Below, one piece after another: positions 21,486 to 33,949 of a stretch of DNA of 64,000 bases. This stretch comes from Brachionus koreanus (lineage: Eukaryota; Rotifera; Eurotatoria; Ploima; Brachionidae). Under the pieces are notes generated by a model, which searched no databases, was not told where the DNA came from, and worked only from the letters and a program-made list of their open reading frames with translations. Position numbers and translations under genes: made by a program. The stretch lies in NCBI GenBank assembly GCA_016987375.1, contig PJRA01000077.1, positions 484,448 through 548,447 on the forward strand, written 5' to 3'. Within the stretch, counting starts at the first letter, position 1; each line of letters starts with the position of its first letter.

Positions 21486-24400
21486 TTAAAAAAATATTGG
21501 TCTATTTACAGGCATTTTTGAAGACATGCTTGCCTTTCTGTTCACTAATTGAAAACCATCGGTCCACCTAAAATTCAAATATTCCATATCTAAAAGAACT
21601 TTTCGCTTCACCTCAGTCTGCAAATTCACATAATAGGCCTTTTTATTTTAAATATTAATTTGCTAGCAAGAAAATTTCTCAAGATTTAGCTAAAAATGAG
21701 CAAAAAATTTTTCTTTTATCCAAAATTTAACAAATTTTTGTCATTTAGCTTAAAAATATGAAAACAAAAAGTTCAATTACTTGATTCTGTTCGTCCCATA
21801 CACACTTTGAACTGTCAATAGATTGGGAATTTTCATTGACTGTAATTCTAGTTGGCTGTGAGCGTAGACCATAAATCTTTATATCTCGATAGCTAAGTCT
21901 AGTCGTGTATCGACCACTTAGTCTACGAACTTCAATAATACCCTTTTTTGTGTAAAAATTAATTTTATTAATATTTTGTATTTTCTATTAAAAAATTATT
22001 TACATCATTCTCTTCTCTATAAACTTTAAAACTAACCAAGCGATGATAATTGTCTTTGAGCTGAGTGTCTAAAATTGAGAAAAAAAAACAAGATAAGATC
22101 AAGTCTATTTTTGTAAATTGTTGGGGATACTTTTTTTGGACGAGTCATCTATGTAAAGTTCACCTCTAGCTGTAAAATTATCTGACACATTCAAAGCAAT
22201 AATAACATCAATGTAAGTATAGCTGCTGTCTAGGGCAGTGTTGCCACAGTCTTGGCTGAATATAACAGAACCTTCGCGCAAATGCAGATTTGTCTCATTT
22301 TGTCTTGATGAAGCTGACACAAACTCGCCAGTTCCTTGTGTAAAAAATCCCTTTTTATTTAAATTTTAATGTCAAAGTTAAATTTATTTTATTTTTAAAA
22401 ATAAAATACCCTGTAAAATTCATACCACTCTGCTCTTGGAAAATAAATTGAAGATAAGCCTTCCTAGAAGAATAAAAAATTAAATTTTTTTTTAGATTTT
22501 TTTTTCGTTATTTTAATAACCAGTCCAGTTCCAATAGATACCATCAATTTATCACCCCACATGAACTGATTGTTTATTGAAAATGAGCGCACATCTGTTG
22601 GAAATCTAGCAAAAAAATGGAACATTTATTTTTTAAAATTTATTTAGAACTACTCGAAAGCTAGTGGTCGAAGAACTGGACTGCCGTATGCGGCTGCTTT
22701 GTACATTTGTGTATAAAAATATGGCAAGAGTCTATATCGAAGACAAATGGACGAATTTAATACATCAAAGAGTCCGCTTTTAGTCATTAGATTAAATTTT
22801 TCCTTTCAAAATAAATTTAAATTTTTTTCCTTATGCATAAAATGACAGTACATCATCAGTTAGACCCGTATTGAATGAAATTCTCATTAGAGGCGACATG
22901 GCACTCGCTTTTATCCATTGAGAACACAAATCTAGATCCCAAATACCATGATTTCCACAAGCATCTGCTCCAGCCTTTAAGAAAAATTATAAAAAAAATC
23001 GCCATCCAAGCCTGACTTTACCATTGAAAATCCAAACATGCTCATTTCTACAGTGGAAATGATTGCTTTTTTGAAGTCGTCCCATTCTGAACTGTACTCA
23101 CCCAGCCATTTTATTGAATGTTGACCGGTTCCTATGAATGCATGTCTTGACATGATCAGTGCTCGATTATGAATCAAGGTGTCTAAAGATCTAAAAAAAA
23201 ATAAAATTCAAAAAAATTTTTTTTATTCTATTTTTTTACTTAGCAGTTGATTCAATGACATAATGCGAATAAAGTCCGTGTATGTTGTAGTGCTTGGATA
23301 TTTCGTATCGGGAATCCATACAAATTGTAGCGTTATATATTGGATGCGATATGAAATCTAAATTTTTTCATTTTATAATAAAACTTTTTTTTGTTAGCTT
23401 AATTTTTTTTTTAATTTACCAAATTTAAAGGGAGGATTGTTCCATTTATTATTCGGACATGTTTTATTCAAGTTTTCATCAAAAGGAGTCAAATAATCCT
23501 TGAAAAATATTTAATTAATTTTATTTAGTTTAGTTGAATTGCTTACAAAAAAAATTCCGTCAAAATTAATCCGATTGTTGGTGACAAAAAATCGCTGAAA
23601 AGCGTCTTTCCACCATTCCTGGGTTTTTTCCATCGTAAAATCAGGGTACAATACATAGCGTCCTAGAAGCTGTTATAATTGAATATAGTCGAAATTTTAA
23701 TCTAGATTTTCAACTCACTTTTCCCACAACGCCTGAGCTGAAAAAATTTTCCAATATCCAATATCGTTCATTTGAAACGCCTTCGCTGAACGGATAATTT
23801 TGCGTATTGTTACCAACAGCTGCAAGCTAAATAATTGACTTTTTAATTATAATCAAATAAATAAATAAAAAAATGTTTCAAATCACTAATTTACGAAAAA
23901 AAAATTGCCATTTTTATTTAACTATTAAAAGAAATCTAATCTATTTTTAAAATAATTGATTATGTTTTTAAAGATGTTTGAATTAAATGAGAAAATCAAA
24001 AAATCATTGATTAAAATAAATGACGAAAAAATTAAATTTTGAAGCTTCATGATGAAAAAATTACAAAAAAAATTCCTAATGGAAATAGTCTTTAAGATCA
24101 AAAACAGAAACAACGAGAATTAAATGGTCTTAATTAGATTTAGAAATTTTGTTTGCTTTCAATGGCTTTATGTACGGCTGAGAGCAGTTTCAATATAATA
24201 TTTGTCAATTATCAAATTACCATTACACATCACAATCATAGATAGATGGATGGACTGTAGTGTTATTCATTTCTACTAGATGCAAGAGCAGAGCATCCAG
24301 TTTATGCTATCCATGTTATGTAGTTTTTTATATTTCTGGGTTAAATCAGCTCAAACGCGTCTCAATTTTAGGCTAGTAGACCCATATTCATAAACCTTTC

Positions 24401-27400
24401 TTCATAGTTTAAATTTCTATATAATTTAGGTATTCTATTTAATCTATGTTCAATATCTTCTAATATTTTTATATCTTTTAATAAATATGGTGACCATAAA
24501 GGTCTAGAATATTCAAAGCCAAAAATAATAAATATACAGTCTTTTCCATAGATCAGTTTTTAGTTTGTTTTAATCAGTTCAATTTGTTTATCATCATCAT
24601 TTAAATAACTTTTGTATTTTTTATTGTTTTTATCAATATGCATTACTTTACATTTGTTAAAATTTAATTTAATCAACCATTTATTTGACAATTCTGTTAT
24701 TTTGTTTAAATTTTCTTGTAATTATTTTGCTTCTAAATTTTTTATTACTGCATCAAATATTTTTGTATCATCTTCATATTTTTCACATTCGCTTGACAAG
24801 TCTTTACTAAAATCATTAATAAATCAAGAAAAATCATCTAGATAAACAATTTTTGTGACTGATTATTAGTTGTGGTGAAAAGTGGATCAATTCATTTTAC
24901 TGGTTTTCACACTATTTTTTTTCTTTTTGATGTTAAAGTGAAGTCAAACTGTCCAACTTGTTATTTGATGTTGAAATGTCTCAATACTCCAACGATTATC
25001 ATTAAAAATGTAAACTTACATCCTTTGCCCGCTAATAATACTAATAGCTAAATAACGATTAGAAAGAAAGATAAAACAGCCAAATTCAAAGAAATAACCG
25101 AAGTGTTAATTTAACCTAATATATCAAAGCCGTTTAAAGTATATCAAAAAATATAACTGAATCAACAAAAATGAGTATACAGTAGAAATATTTTTCGATT
25201 TAGAGAAAGCGTTTGACAAAGTACCTCACAAAGGTATCATAAACAATATCAAGGAACAAAACCTAAACCATAAGCTTGTAAATTGGATAATAAATTTTTT
25301 AGACGGACGTTCTTTCTCAGTTAAATTCAAGTAAAAAACATCCCAAAATCAAACCATCACATGTGGAGTGCCTCAAGGAAGCTGTCTCTCCCCAACTATT
25401 TTTATTTTATACTTTAGTGACATTATAAAATCGATACCAGAAGATGTCAAATGTGGTCTGTTTGCAGACGACTTATGTATTTGGTCCACAAAAAATTCAC
25501 TGATAGAGGTAAGCAAGATACTACAAAACGCGGCCAATCACCTTAAACTACTTTGCGGAAACATAGAATTTGTAATAAATAAAGACAAAAAAAATTATAC
25601 TGTTTTAATCATGGGTGGTCAACGAAACAACTATCATACAAAATACAATCTAAGACTATCAATAGGTGAAAAAGAAATTCCGTTAGTAGCAAACCCGACT
25701 TTTCTAGGAATTAAAATGGATCCTAAACTTAACTACAAGAAACACTTAGACATGATCAAAAAAAAAGATTTCAATAAAGAATAATACTATAAACAAAATT
25801 AAAAAAAACAGATTGAAAAACACAACAAAACTGAGCCTCCTAATCTACAAAACTATGATTAGATCAATTATTGCTTCATCATTGCACAAGGTGGATGCCA
25901 GAAAATCAACAAACAACTTCAACTACAACAGAACAAAAATTTAAGAACAATTAAACACTTGAAATTTAAAACTAGAATTGAAAAAATGTACAGAGACCTA
26001 AACATCGAGCAACTTAAACCTCATTTTGAAAAAATGCTTAAAAAATTTGCAATAAAAAAAATGAAGACACACTAATCAATGCAGAAATTAGAGAATACGA
26101 AAAATCCAACCAACTGAGAATAAATCAAAAATTCCAAACACCATTTGGCAGCATCATAAAGATAAGACAACCAATCAATACCGAAATAAACTAAATTTTT
26201 TAAAAAAATGTAAATTAAAATTTGTATATTTTTTTTTCTTATGTGACAAAAGCTAAAATTGTATAATTAGCCAAATTTAATATTTAATTCTAGATTTTCA
26301 AACATTTCTAAATTACTCTAACTTAAATATGTTGATATACTAAATAACAAACATTAGCAAGGGGGCTGAAAAGAAGGCTTTTGCCGTTCGGGCAAGTCCC
26401 GGGAAATTCCCAAATTTATTTTTCTAATAAATAAATAATAACTGAATGATTTTAACGATCAATTCAAACCAAATCTAGTTCAAAATAAAAATGAACTAAA
26501 ATACAGACACAAACGTTGTTTTTGTACTAATTGCAGTAGTGTTTTTTCTTAGCCAGCGCTATCTGAAGTCATCTTGTTGGGTCTTGCTTATTAAATTTCA
26601 TTAATTTCCCTGGTGTTTTATTTTGAAAATTTAGTTCAAGGACAAAATCGAAAAAGAAAAAAACTGGTCAATTGCATGAAAGAGATCATGTTTTATACAA
26701 AAGGCTTTTTTTACACAGCAATTAAATATTTCGCTTTTATTTTTTTAAAGGAGATTATTCTTATTTACAAATTATAAAAAATGAAAATGAAGAAGAAATA
26801 TTAGCGAATTAGTATTTGAAACTAGATTCAAAAATCTTGTAATTTCAAGCTTTTATAATGAAAATTTTTTTAACACTCAAAGTTCGGAGTTAATATTTTT
26901 GATTTGAGATATGATTGAAAAAAAAAACTATAATAAATGATTAAATTTATTGAATAAAAAACAAATAAGAGAAGTAACAAAAGGGATTCAAAAGACTCCT
27001 CCGGCTTTTGAGTGTTAAAGTAAAGTATTAAACAAAAAATTCTTAATTACCAGTTGCAAAATAATAGCTCTTCCTTCCATTTTAAGCTTTGCAGCAATAT
27101 CATTTAGTCCGTGAAAATTTTGATTCAAAGTAAACATAGTTGCACCAGTCATATGTTCAACGCCAACAAAAATTGAATCCTTTAAAAAAATGATTTTTAA
27201 TAAATAAATTTTAGAAATTTTCTTTAGATTACAAATCCAATTTTTGAGTCTTTGAGGTTAATTATAAATTGATTTATGTGTTCATCGTTAAGAAATTGTT
27301 TAACTGCTACTTGCGGACCAAGTGCCCAGTAAGGTGGTAATTTCGGCAGTCCAAAAGTCTTGAAAAAAATTTTTAATTTTAATTTTTTACTGAAGTTAGT

Positions 27401-28669
27401 TTAGGAACAAACTTGCTGAAATTGCTCAATGGCTTGTGTTGGACTAGGACCCAAAAATATGTATGTATCCAAAATTCCGCCCATGGCTCGAAATGTCAGA
27501 GACGGAAAAGGTGTCAAATAAAATTCTAATAAATTTTTTAAAAATATTTTTTATTTATTTGTCTATTTAGAATGCTCACCAGATGGATTGGAGTTTAAAA
27601 AAACTACCATGTGACTGTTGCCATCTGGTTCTATGTTCATATAAGCTGGAAATTGACTGTACAAATTTTGGTTTAACTGAAATAACAAAGAAAAAAAAAT
27701 CATTAAATAATTTGATTAATCTATATTTTAAAAAACCATTGAATTGTATGGGTGATTCTGTGAGGCAAATAGAGGCCATGACTTGAAATTCATGTCATGC
27801 AAAAAATTCATTTTGTTATTCTCACCAATTCCGAACACATTATATGAAGACAATTTGGTGGTTATCTGCAAAAATTGGTTGCTGAATATCAACGGAGATT
27901 CATTTGTATCAAAACTTGGAAAAAAAAATAAAAAAAATTTTTTAACATATTTTTTTAAATTCTTCTGGATGTACATGACTTGATCAGTGGCGTTTCTGAT
28001 GACCCGAAATCCGAATGGAAATTCCGTATACTCAATTCGGTACAGAGGCTTGTGAACATTTTCACTCTTGGCGTCGCTGGACACTTCCCATCTGTGACGC
28101 AAATTCCTAAAATTTCGTCTTGGTAAAATTTTAACTCTCAATCGATGGTCGGTCTGAAGTTCAACTTTGACCTCTAGGTTTAGAATGTCCGACTGGGCAA
28201 ACGAAGGCGGAGAATTTAAACGAGCCAATTCAAACCATTGAAGAGAATAGGTCGATTGCTTTGTCTTGAAGTTTCTGAAGCCATAGTTGTAGTGAAAGAC
28301 ACAGCTGGGCCCGCCGAACTCGGCACCTAGTGACCAGCAGCATTTTCTTGAACTGCAAACCGCTTCCAGATTTTGTCCTGAATTTAAAAGAGAATTTTTG
28401 TCCGGCAAACAGTCAATCCTGGGCTGAATTTTGCCGTCCGGACATTCGGGCGTAATTTCGCGCTCTTCTTTGTTTTTAGTTAGATAAAGTGGCAAGAATA
28501 TAGCCAAAAAAACAACAACTATAAACACAAAAATAGCCAGTGCAAGAAAAGCAAAGTTTCTCTGTTTTATTTTCTTTGTATCTTTGGAGCTGTTTGGGGC
28601 TTTTTCGATCAGATTTTGTTCCGTTTCTTGTTGAGGTTCAACTTGAATTTCTTGCTCTTGATCGTTCAT
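21486..28669 (-). CDS. Type II membrane GH31 (alpha-glucosidase-like) protein with trefoil domain; catalytic motifs altered
   Basis: Nineteen phase-consistent exons (981 residues): 27975-28669, 27737-27914, 27580-27676, 27413-27525, 27233-27358, 27051-27179, 23719-23826, 23547-23669, 23420-23498, 23240-23357, 23022-23190, 22852-22974, 22654-22802, 22521-22605, 22410-22463, 22131-22350, 22004-22068, 21781-21942, 21486-21638. Order: acidic cytosolic tail, signal anchor (~39-64), P-type trefoil (~74-125, ending KCCW), GH31 N-terminal beta domain (QFLQITTKLSSYNVFGIGE), barrel (LPPYWALG; TICMD...HGLYSHYV; RYRLLPYFYTQMY), C-terminal beta domain (IYFPRAEWYEFY). Family layout matches lysosomal/intestinal alpha-glucosidases. 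However WIDMNEP reads FFDYLTP (nucleophile position D524 kept), the acid/base Asp reads Glu (WLGEYS, E620), and RNH reads RISF. Activity is doubtful. Intron 6 (23827-27050) carries LINE remnants. Confidence 0.9.
24380..24900 (-). mobile_element. LINE reverse-transcriptase remnant in GH31 intron 6
   Basis: The minus strand reads CEKYEDDTKIFDAV (YADD core with Ala changed to Glu), NKWLIKFNLNKCKVMHI, then after a frame change YSRPLWSPYLLKDIKILEDI and LNYEERFMNMGLLA. The order is that of the palm, thumb and C-terminal end of a CR1/L2-like LINE. Stops and the changed palm motif show it is dead. Confidence 0.88.
25080..26430 (+). mobile_element. LINE 5'-truncated copy with 3' end, in GH31 intron 6
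   Basis: Plus-strand reading gives FFDLEKAFDKVPHKGIINNI, then 25368-25784 open with GVPQGSCLSPTIFILYFSDI and CGLFADDLCIW (palm FADD), then thumb text NPTFLGIKMDPKLNYKKHL. Broken C-terminal text continues to about 26195. The 3' untranslated end holds GCCGTTCGGGCAAGTCCCGG followed by a TAATAAATAAATAA tail near 26425. It faces the opposite way to the neighbouring remnant at 24380-24900. Confidence 0.9.
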
Positions 28670-29554
28670 TTTTTGTCAAGTCAAGTGCTTTCAAAATTTT
28701 GATATTGATAAATGAGTAATTTAGACTAGAAAAATTTGTCCAAATTAATAATGATAAAAAATTTTAATATTTATTTTTTGATAAGCAGTTTTTCAAAATT
28801 TAATGTTATCTTTTTTGTTTTAAATTTTTATTAGTATTTCAAGTAATTAGTAATACACAAAATGGGAATGGATTATCATAGTAATAAAAAATGTTGATTT
28901 TTTTTTTTTTTATTAAAAGAAATTGATCGCAAGTTAGTCTATAATATTTGATTTGACTGTCAAAAAATAAATATTTTTCTCTTATCTTAATTTTATTCGT
29001 AAAAATTAAAATAAGAAATATTAAAGAGAGACAAAATGTGTTATTTAAATAAAAGAAATTTATTGTAAATTTTAGCTTAATTTTTTGTTAAATCATACTA
29101 AATTTTTAAATTAAATTTTTTTTAAATTCCCTAATAATGCTTGTTCTAACGTTAATAAATATTTTTTATGTATTATGCTTTTAAAAAAATCGAAAATTGG
29201 TATTTAATTCAAAAAATAAAGAAAAATTTTTTTTTCATTTTTATCACATAAAAACTTCAATTAGAAAAAAAATTATGATCTGATAAAAATAAAGGCAGAT
29301 ATGCTTTTTTTGTGCAATTTAAAAACAAAAATACTGAAGCTAGGATTATTTTTAATTATTAATTTTTTTCCGTTAGATACAAAATGAGCATGTTTTAAGT
29401 ATAATAGACACTTTTTATCAATGTTGTAATTGATAAATAAAAATAATCCTAGCTTCAATATTTTTGTTATTTTTATATATTATACGCCAAAAATAAAATT
29501 ATGAAAAAAATTTACAACCATTTGTAGAATTTTGTCCTTATGCCGAAAATCTTA
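28670..29554. other. AT-rich intergenic stretch upstream of the GH31 gene
   Basis: No gene recognised. The GH31 promoter region should lie here. A short inverted repeat (CTAGGATTATTTTTA near 29340 and TAAAAATAATCCTAGC near 29440) is visible. Confidence 0.4.
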
Positions 29555-30370
29555 TTTTTATTTCATGTCTTATGTCTAGATGTCACACATAGACTGATCT
29601 TAGATTGTCCTCTGAGGTCCAGAAATATATTCAAGGTTAACCAACAGGCTAGTGTCCATGTCTGATGAGACTTATTAACTTATTAACACTTCATTTATTT
29701 AATTGATTATTAAAAATAAAAGGATATAAATTAAAAATATAAAAAGTATAAAATTTTAAAACTTTTATTAATTAGTTGTTTGAAAAAATTTAACAACAAG
29801 CTATTTATGTTAAATAATTCAAATTTTGAAACAAAATCTGTATAATTGAAAGCTTAAACGTTGAAAACCTCAATATTGATCTCTTGATCACATAGAAATT
29901 TATCAATCTTGAGTAAAAATATTCAAAAAATTTTTTCCACTTTTTTTATTTTGCCACTGGTTCAATTAATTTTTTGTTGTTCCCATAAAAATATAATTTA
30001 AATTTCTTGAGTCATTTTTTTTAATTTCTAAACTCAAAGGTGAATTGTAATAAAAAAGACATTTATAAGAGAAATTTAGCATCCTTTCAAAAATCCTATG
30101 CTGAAATGAATAAAGACCATACATTTCTAAACGGTTATTTATTTCATTAAAGTTGTTCGCTTCAAGCTTTACATTTAAAAGTTTTGTGATAGAAATATAA
30201 TAGCTGTTAGCTAATTTATTAATTGCTTCTTTTGAAAAATAGCATAAAAGCGTGGACCAGTAATCAAAATACTTTTGCCTAAAATAATATTTTTTTATTT
30301 TAATTTTATTTCATGTCCTATGTCCAGATGTCAGACATAAATTGCATTGTGCTCTGAGGTCCAAAAAATC
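29555..30370 (-). mobile_element. Cluster of LINE 3' ends
   Basis: About 30030-30290 on the minus strand reads KYFDYWSTLLCYFSKEAINK, LEANNFNEINNRLEMYGLYS and FQHRIFERMLNFSYKCLF, the C-terminus of a LINE reverse transcriptase. A likely 3' untranslated region follows to about 29640 and matches 60860-61190. Two direct copies of a ~65-base unit (TTTCATGTCTTATGTCTAGA at 29563; TTTCATGTCCTATGTCCAGA at 30309; both ending CTCTGAGGTCCA) flank it and look like 3' tails of another LINE. Confidence 0.78.
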
Positions 30371-31443
30371 AAATACAAGTATGATTTATCACTTTGTAGA
30401 GAATTTTATCCTGATTAAAATAAACTTTAGTTAAATTTTAATTTAAAGATTTATAGTGAAAAATCAAATTTTCTCATTTTTTAACTTTGACGTTACTTCG
30501 ATTTTAATGGTTCGTTTCCAAGTTAAATATTTCGCCAATTTTAAAGAAAAAGTAATAAAAAAGTAAAATTAATTAAAAATTTATTTTTTTTTAAATTTTG
30601 TTTTCCTTTAAAAATCTCTTATTTTAAATTGTTATGATTAGTATCTTACATTAATGAATATTATTTAGTACAATTTCGAAAAATCGAAAAATAAGACAAT
30701 CCATTTGAAAAAAAAAGGTTAATTCTAACTTATTGTGACATACTGTACTAGGTTATGTTGAAAAAGGTTGACCAAAGAATCATATTGTTATTGAAATGAA
30801 GCATACATTGGTTCTAGTTGTTGAAAATAAAAAATTGCATTTTTCGTTTAATTTTAACAAAAAACTAAAACAAATTTATATTTTCATATTAAAAATTTTC
30901 TAAATAAACAAAAAGACCTTTTTTTTCGTTTAATTAATCGAATTAAATTTCTTTTAATAGTTAAATAAGCATGACATTTTATAAATTATTTCTAGAATTA
31001 GATAAACAAGAATAAGAGTTATTAAAAATAATTTAATGAAGAGCATTCAATTCTGTTTATTTCAACATATAATACAATTTAAAGTTTTATAATTACATAG
31101 ATGCTAAAATGAAAAAAAAGCACAAAATTTTATTACTAATACCTATGGTCAAAAAGTTAATAGAGAAAAAAAATTTTGTCAAAAATGTGAACTTTAATTT
31201 TTGTTTAAAAAAGTGTTTATTTAATATTTAATTTATTGATGTAGATAAGCAAGACCATCCAAATCTGCTTACTTTTTTTTCATTTAAGCTACTTAGAGAT
31301 CAAGCAAGGTAAATTTCAAATCAACAAAAGCCTGCTTAAAAATACCAACAATTAAAAACTAATTTTATTTTATTTAAATATCAATTAACAAATGTCAATC
31401 TTCAAGTATATTAAAAGACTAAAATTTAAAATATCATGATAAA
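30371..31443. other. AT-rich intergenic stretch
   Basis: No coding or repeat feature recognised. It includes the presumed promoter of the secreted protein at 31444. Confidence 0.4.
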
Positions 31444-32559
31444 ATGAATGTACACAATCCATTTAAACATATTCTTATTGTTCTAATCCTATCAATTCCT
31501 GCTCATGTAAGCCAATTATTGCAAATGAATCGAATTTTAAAAATAAGCTATTTAAGTCGATTAACTCTACTTTGGAATGCAGCTCGACAAATGACCCTCA
31601 CATGATAAATTTTAACAAGTTTTCTCTTTAATCAAAAATTTTTTTTCCTAATTTTTTTCCACAGACTTGCATTTGAATTCCACCATGGCGGTATTTTTAC
31701 ATTATATGAGAGCATATACACAAAAATAAATGCCGGCTTTAAACCTTGTTCCGATTATTCGGAAGCATTTTGCAATTGTCTTGTTGAAATAGAGCTCTAC
31801 ACTGGAGAATATGTTTTGGTAAATAACTGCTATGGCATTGACTCCTTCATTCAAACCGACATGGACAATTTAGCCTGCAACACAATTATAGACCAGAATT
31901 TTTTGTTTTCCGAAGTCACTTGGAGCATGGTTCCAGCATATCACCGATCATTTAAGTGTGCATCTACTCCAACAAATTCCATAGCTGTAAATCTAAAAAC
32001 ATATTGAGAAGTTTTTTTTTTAGAAATTGTAATTTTCTAGATTAGAACAACTCTTACATCGGAAAGAAATGATATTTTAATTTTATTGTACAAAAAAGAA
32101 GATAGCATTGATCAGATTAAAATATATCCTTCGGACAATTATGCCACTGATTCAATGCAAAATTTTGATAAGTCTTTGTGTGGTATTTATGATCAAGCTG
32201 AGGCTCAAATAGTAGAAACTGATAAAATAGATATAGAGCCAGTTTATTTGACCAAATGTAACGAAGTTCTAGTAGATAAGTGTGTTAAACAAGTTATTTT
32301 ACCCACTAAAGTAAAAAGTTTGGTTGGCAAGGTTTCTAAATTGGTTCAAGATTGTGCTCTAGATGCCCGGATTGGTGTTGAATCAATTGGAAAATTTCAA
32401 ATAACCATATTTGAGCAGACAATTTTTGAGGAATTGACAAAAGGCTTTAAGAATTCCTATTGCACTAGTGGTACTTGTTTGAGTGAACAGGCTTTTTTAA
32501 TTCTTAAAAATTTTTGTTTTTGCAAAAAAAAGAGGCCAAGTAAATTTAGAAATATTTGA
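31444..32559 (+). CDS. Secreted cysteine-rich protein of unknown function
   Basis: Predicted exons 31444-31506, 31548-31618, 31665-31986, 32041-32559 join in phase to 324 residues. The start is chosen because it gives a clean signal peptide (MNVHNPFKHILIVLILSIPA). Intron 1 would be only 41 bases, so the first join is the weakest. The mature part has about 20 cysteines and N-glycosylation sites near its start (NST). A Cys-containing block DKSLCGIYDQ and later VSKLVQDCALDARIG faintly recall the end of a von Willebrand D domain and the following C8 region, but this is not convincing. The C-terminus is basic (CFCKKKRPSK). It is the only host gene here on the plus strand. Confidence 0.5.
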
Positions 32560-32663
32560 AAAAATTTCAATTTTTATTTTATTTTATTCAAAGATAGTCT
32601 GTGTTTAATTGAACAAAAATGCTCTGGATCATTCAGTTTATGCTTATAACTTTTTTCTTAAAT

Positions 32664-33243
32664 TTATTTTAATTCTAGTTTGTATAAAGGTTTAAAATAG
32701 TTTAATAAAATTTTCACATCGTCGAGTTTTAGTTTATTTTTTTGACACAAAGACTGAATGTTATTTGTGTCATTTTTAGCATTGATCTCTTTGAGAAATT
32801 CGTCGAATTGTCTCAAAGTCAAATGGCCAGCTTCTATTTTACTCGGAATATGATAGCCATAAGTAAGAAATTCATGTTCAGGCTTGTTCTCCAAAAAATA
32901 AATTAGTTCGTTTTCTTTTTTTGGTCGTTTGTCGGCCACTTCAGCATGCACTGCGGGTCCATTTGACACAATTTTCAAAGATCTGGTCCGCTTTTCTACC
33001 ATTGCGTTTAGCTTTCTATCGTCATTTTTATTTGATGCTTCTAAATTCAGAAAAATTCAGTGGCTAAAATTTGGTCTATTTGAATAAGAAACCTTTGATC
33101 ATTTCGAAAGAGTGAGCTGTAGATTGATGCCATGGTGCTGGTCGATTCGAGTGGTCTATTTCATCGAGCTTTGAATAAACCCTTTGTTCAATGTTGAAAT
33201 TTCTCAAAAATGTCGGGATTAATTGCAAAATTTTTGGCTTCAT
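32664..33243 (-). CDS. NDUFAF4: NADH dehydrogenase complex I assembly factor 4
   Basis: NDUFAF4 is a mitochondrial factor needed to assemble respiratory complex I. Exons 33093-33243 and 32664-33040 join through a 52-base intron to give 175 residues, the length I recall for the vertebrate protein. The N-terminus has the family pattern RNFNIEQRVYSKLDEI followed by RPAPWHQST (vertebrate: RNFNLENRAEREISK...APRHPST). The C-terminus LCQKNKLKLDDVKILLNYFK corresponds to the QEYQLEQKDVNSLLKYF end. The middle is divergent. Recognition is from remembered sequence and needs a profile search. Confidence 0.82.
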
Positions 33244-33949
33244 GTTAAAAATTTTTCTTTTTTTAATTTTTAACTTTTTATTTTTAGATAAGAAAATTTA
33301 TTTTTACAATTTTTCGCTATATTTTGATATACACAAAACTTTAAATTTAAAAAGGAAAAAAAAATTTTTTTGTTTAAATTTTCCATTCCAACATTTTTTA
33401 TTATTTATTGTTTTTAGAACAATAAATTTTTAAATATCAAAAAATTTAAGTTATTATTAATCTTGTTTTCTTGGTGTCTCTTTTATTTAATTGTTTAATT
33501 TTATTAAGATAATTTAGAAAAAAAAGGCTTGTTTTTGGCTTATTCAAATATTTTCCAACAAAAATTTTAATTTGAGAATTCTAAATTCTAAATTTTAAAT
33601 TTTGAATTTAAATTTTATTGATTTTCAAAATAGGCACTGAAATTAATTTTAAAAAATTAGATAATAAAGGGATAATTGTCTCGTTAGCCCATTGTTTTTT
33701 GTGCACAAAACCATTCACTCCTTCTTATTTTGTTTGTTTAAATTACTGTTTGAATAATTGAACTTTCTCATAATCAAATTATAAAAACGGTAAAAAAGAG
33801 GGATTGTTTGTTCACACAGCCAGTTATACAAAGCGCCAATCTTTCTAACTAAGAAAGAATTTTCAAGTAACCTATGAAAAACAAGATCTATTTTTAGCGG
33901 TTTCTTGGCATCAATCCAAAGAATTTCATGTATAATTTATGAGATGCTC
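33244..33949. other. AT-rich intergenic stretch
   Basis: Between NDUFAF4 and a LINE relic. Nothing recognised; it presumably contains the NDUFAF4 promoter. Confidence 0.4.

Noticed and set aside
27975..28040. Reading straight through GH31 intron 1 (continuous open frame across 27915-27974)
   Set aside because: The intron has no stop in frame, but splicing at GTACAT to TTCCAAG restores the family text DQVIFDTNESPLIF; the unspliced Lys/Phe run does not fit.
33191..33433. 80-codon plus-strand Phe/Leu-rich frame
   Set aside because: It overlaps NDUFAF4 exon 1 antisense and is otherwise translated poly-T.
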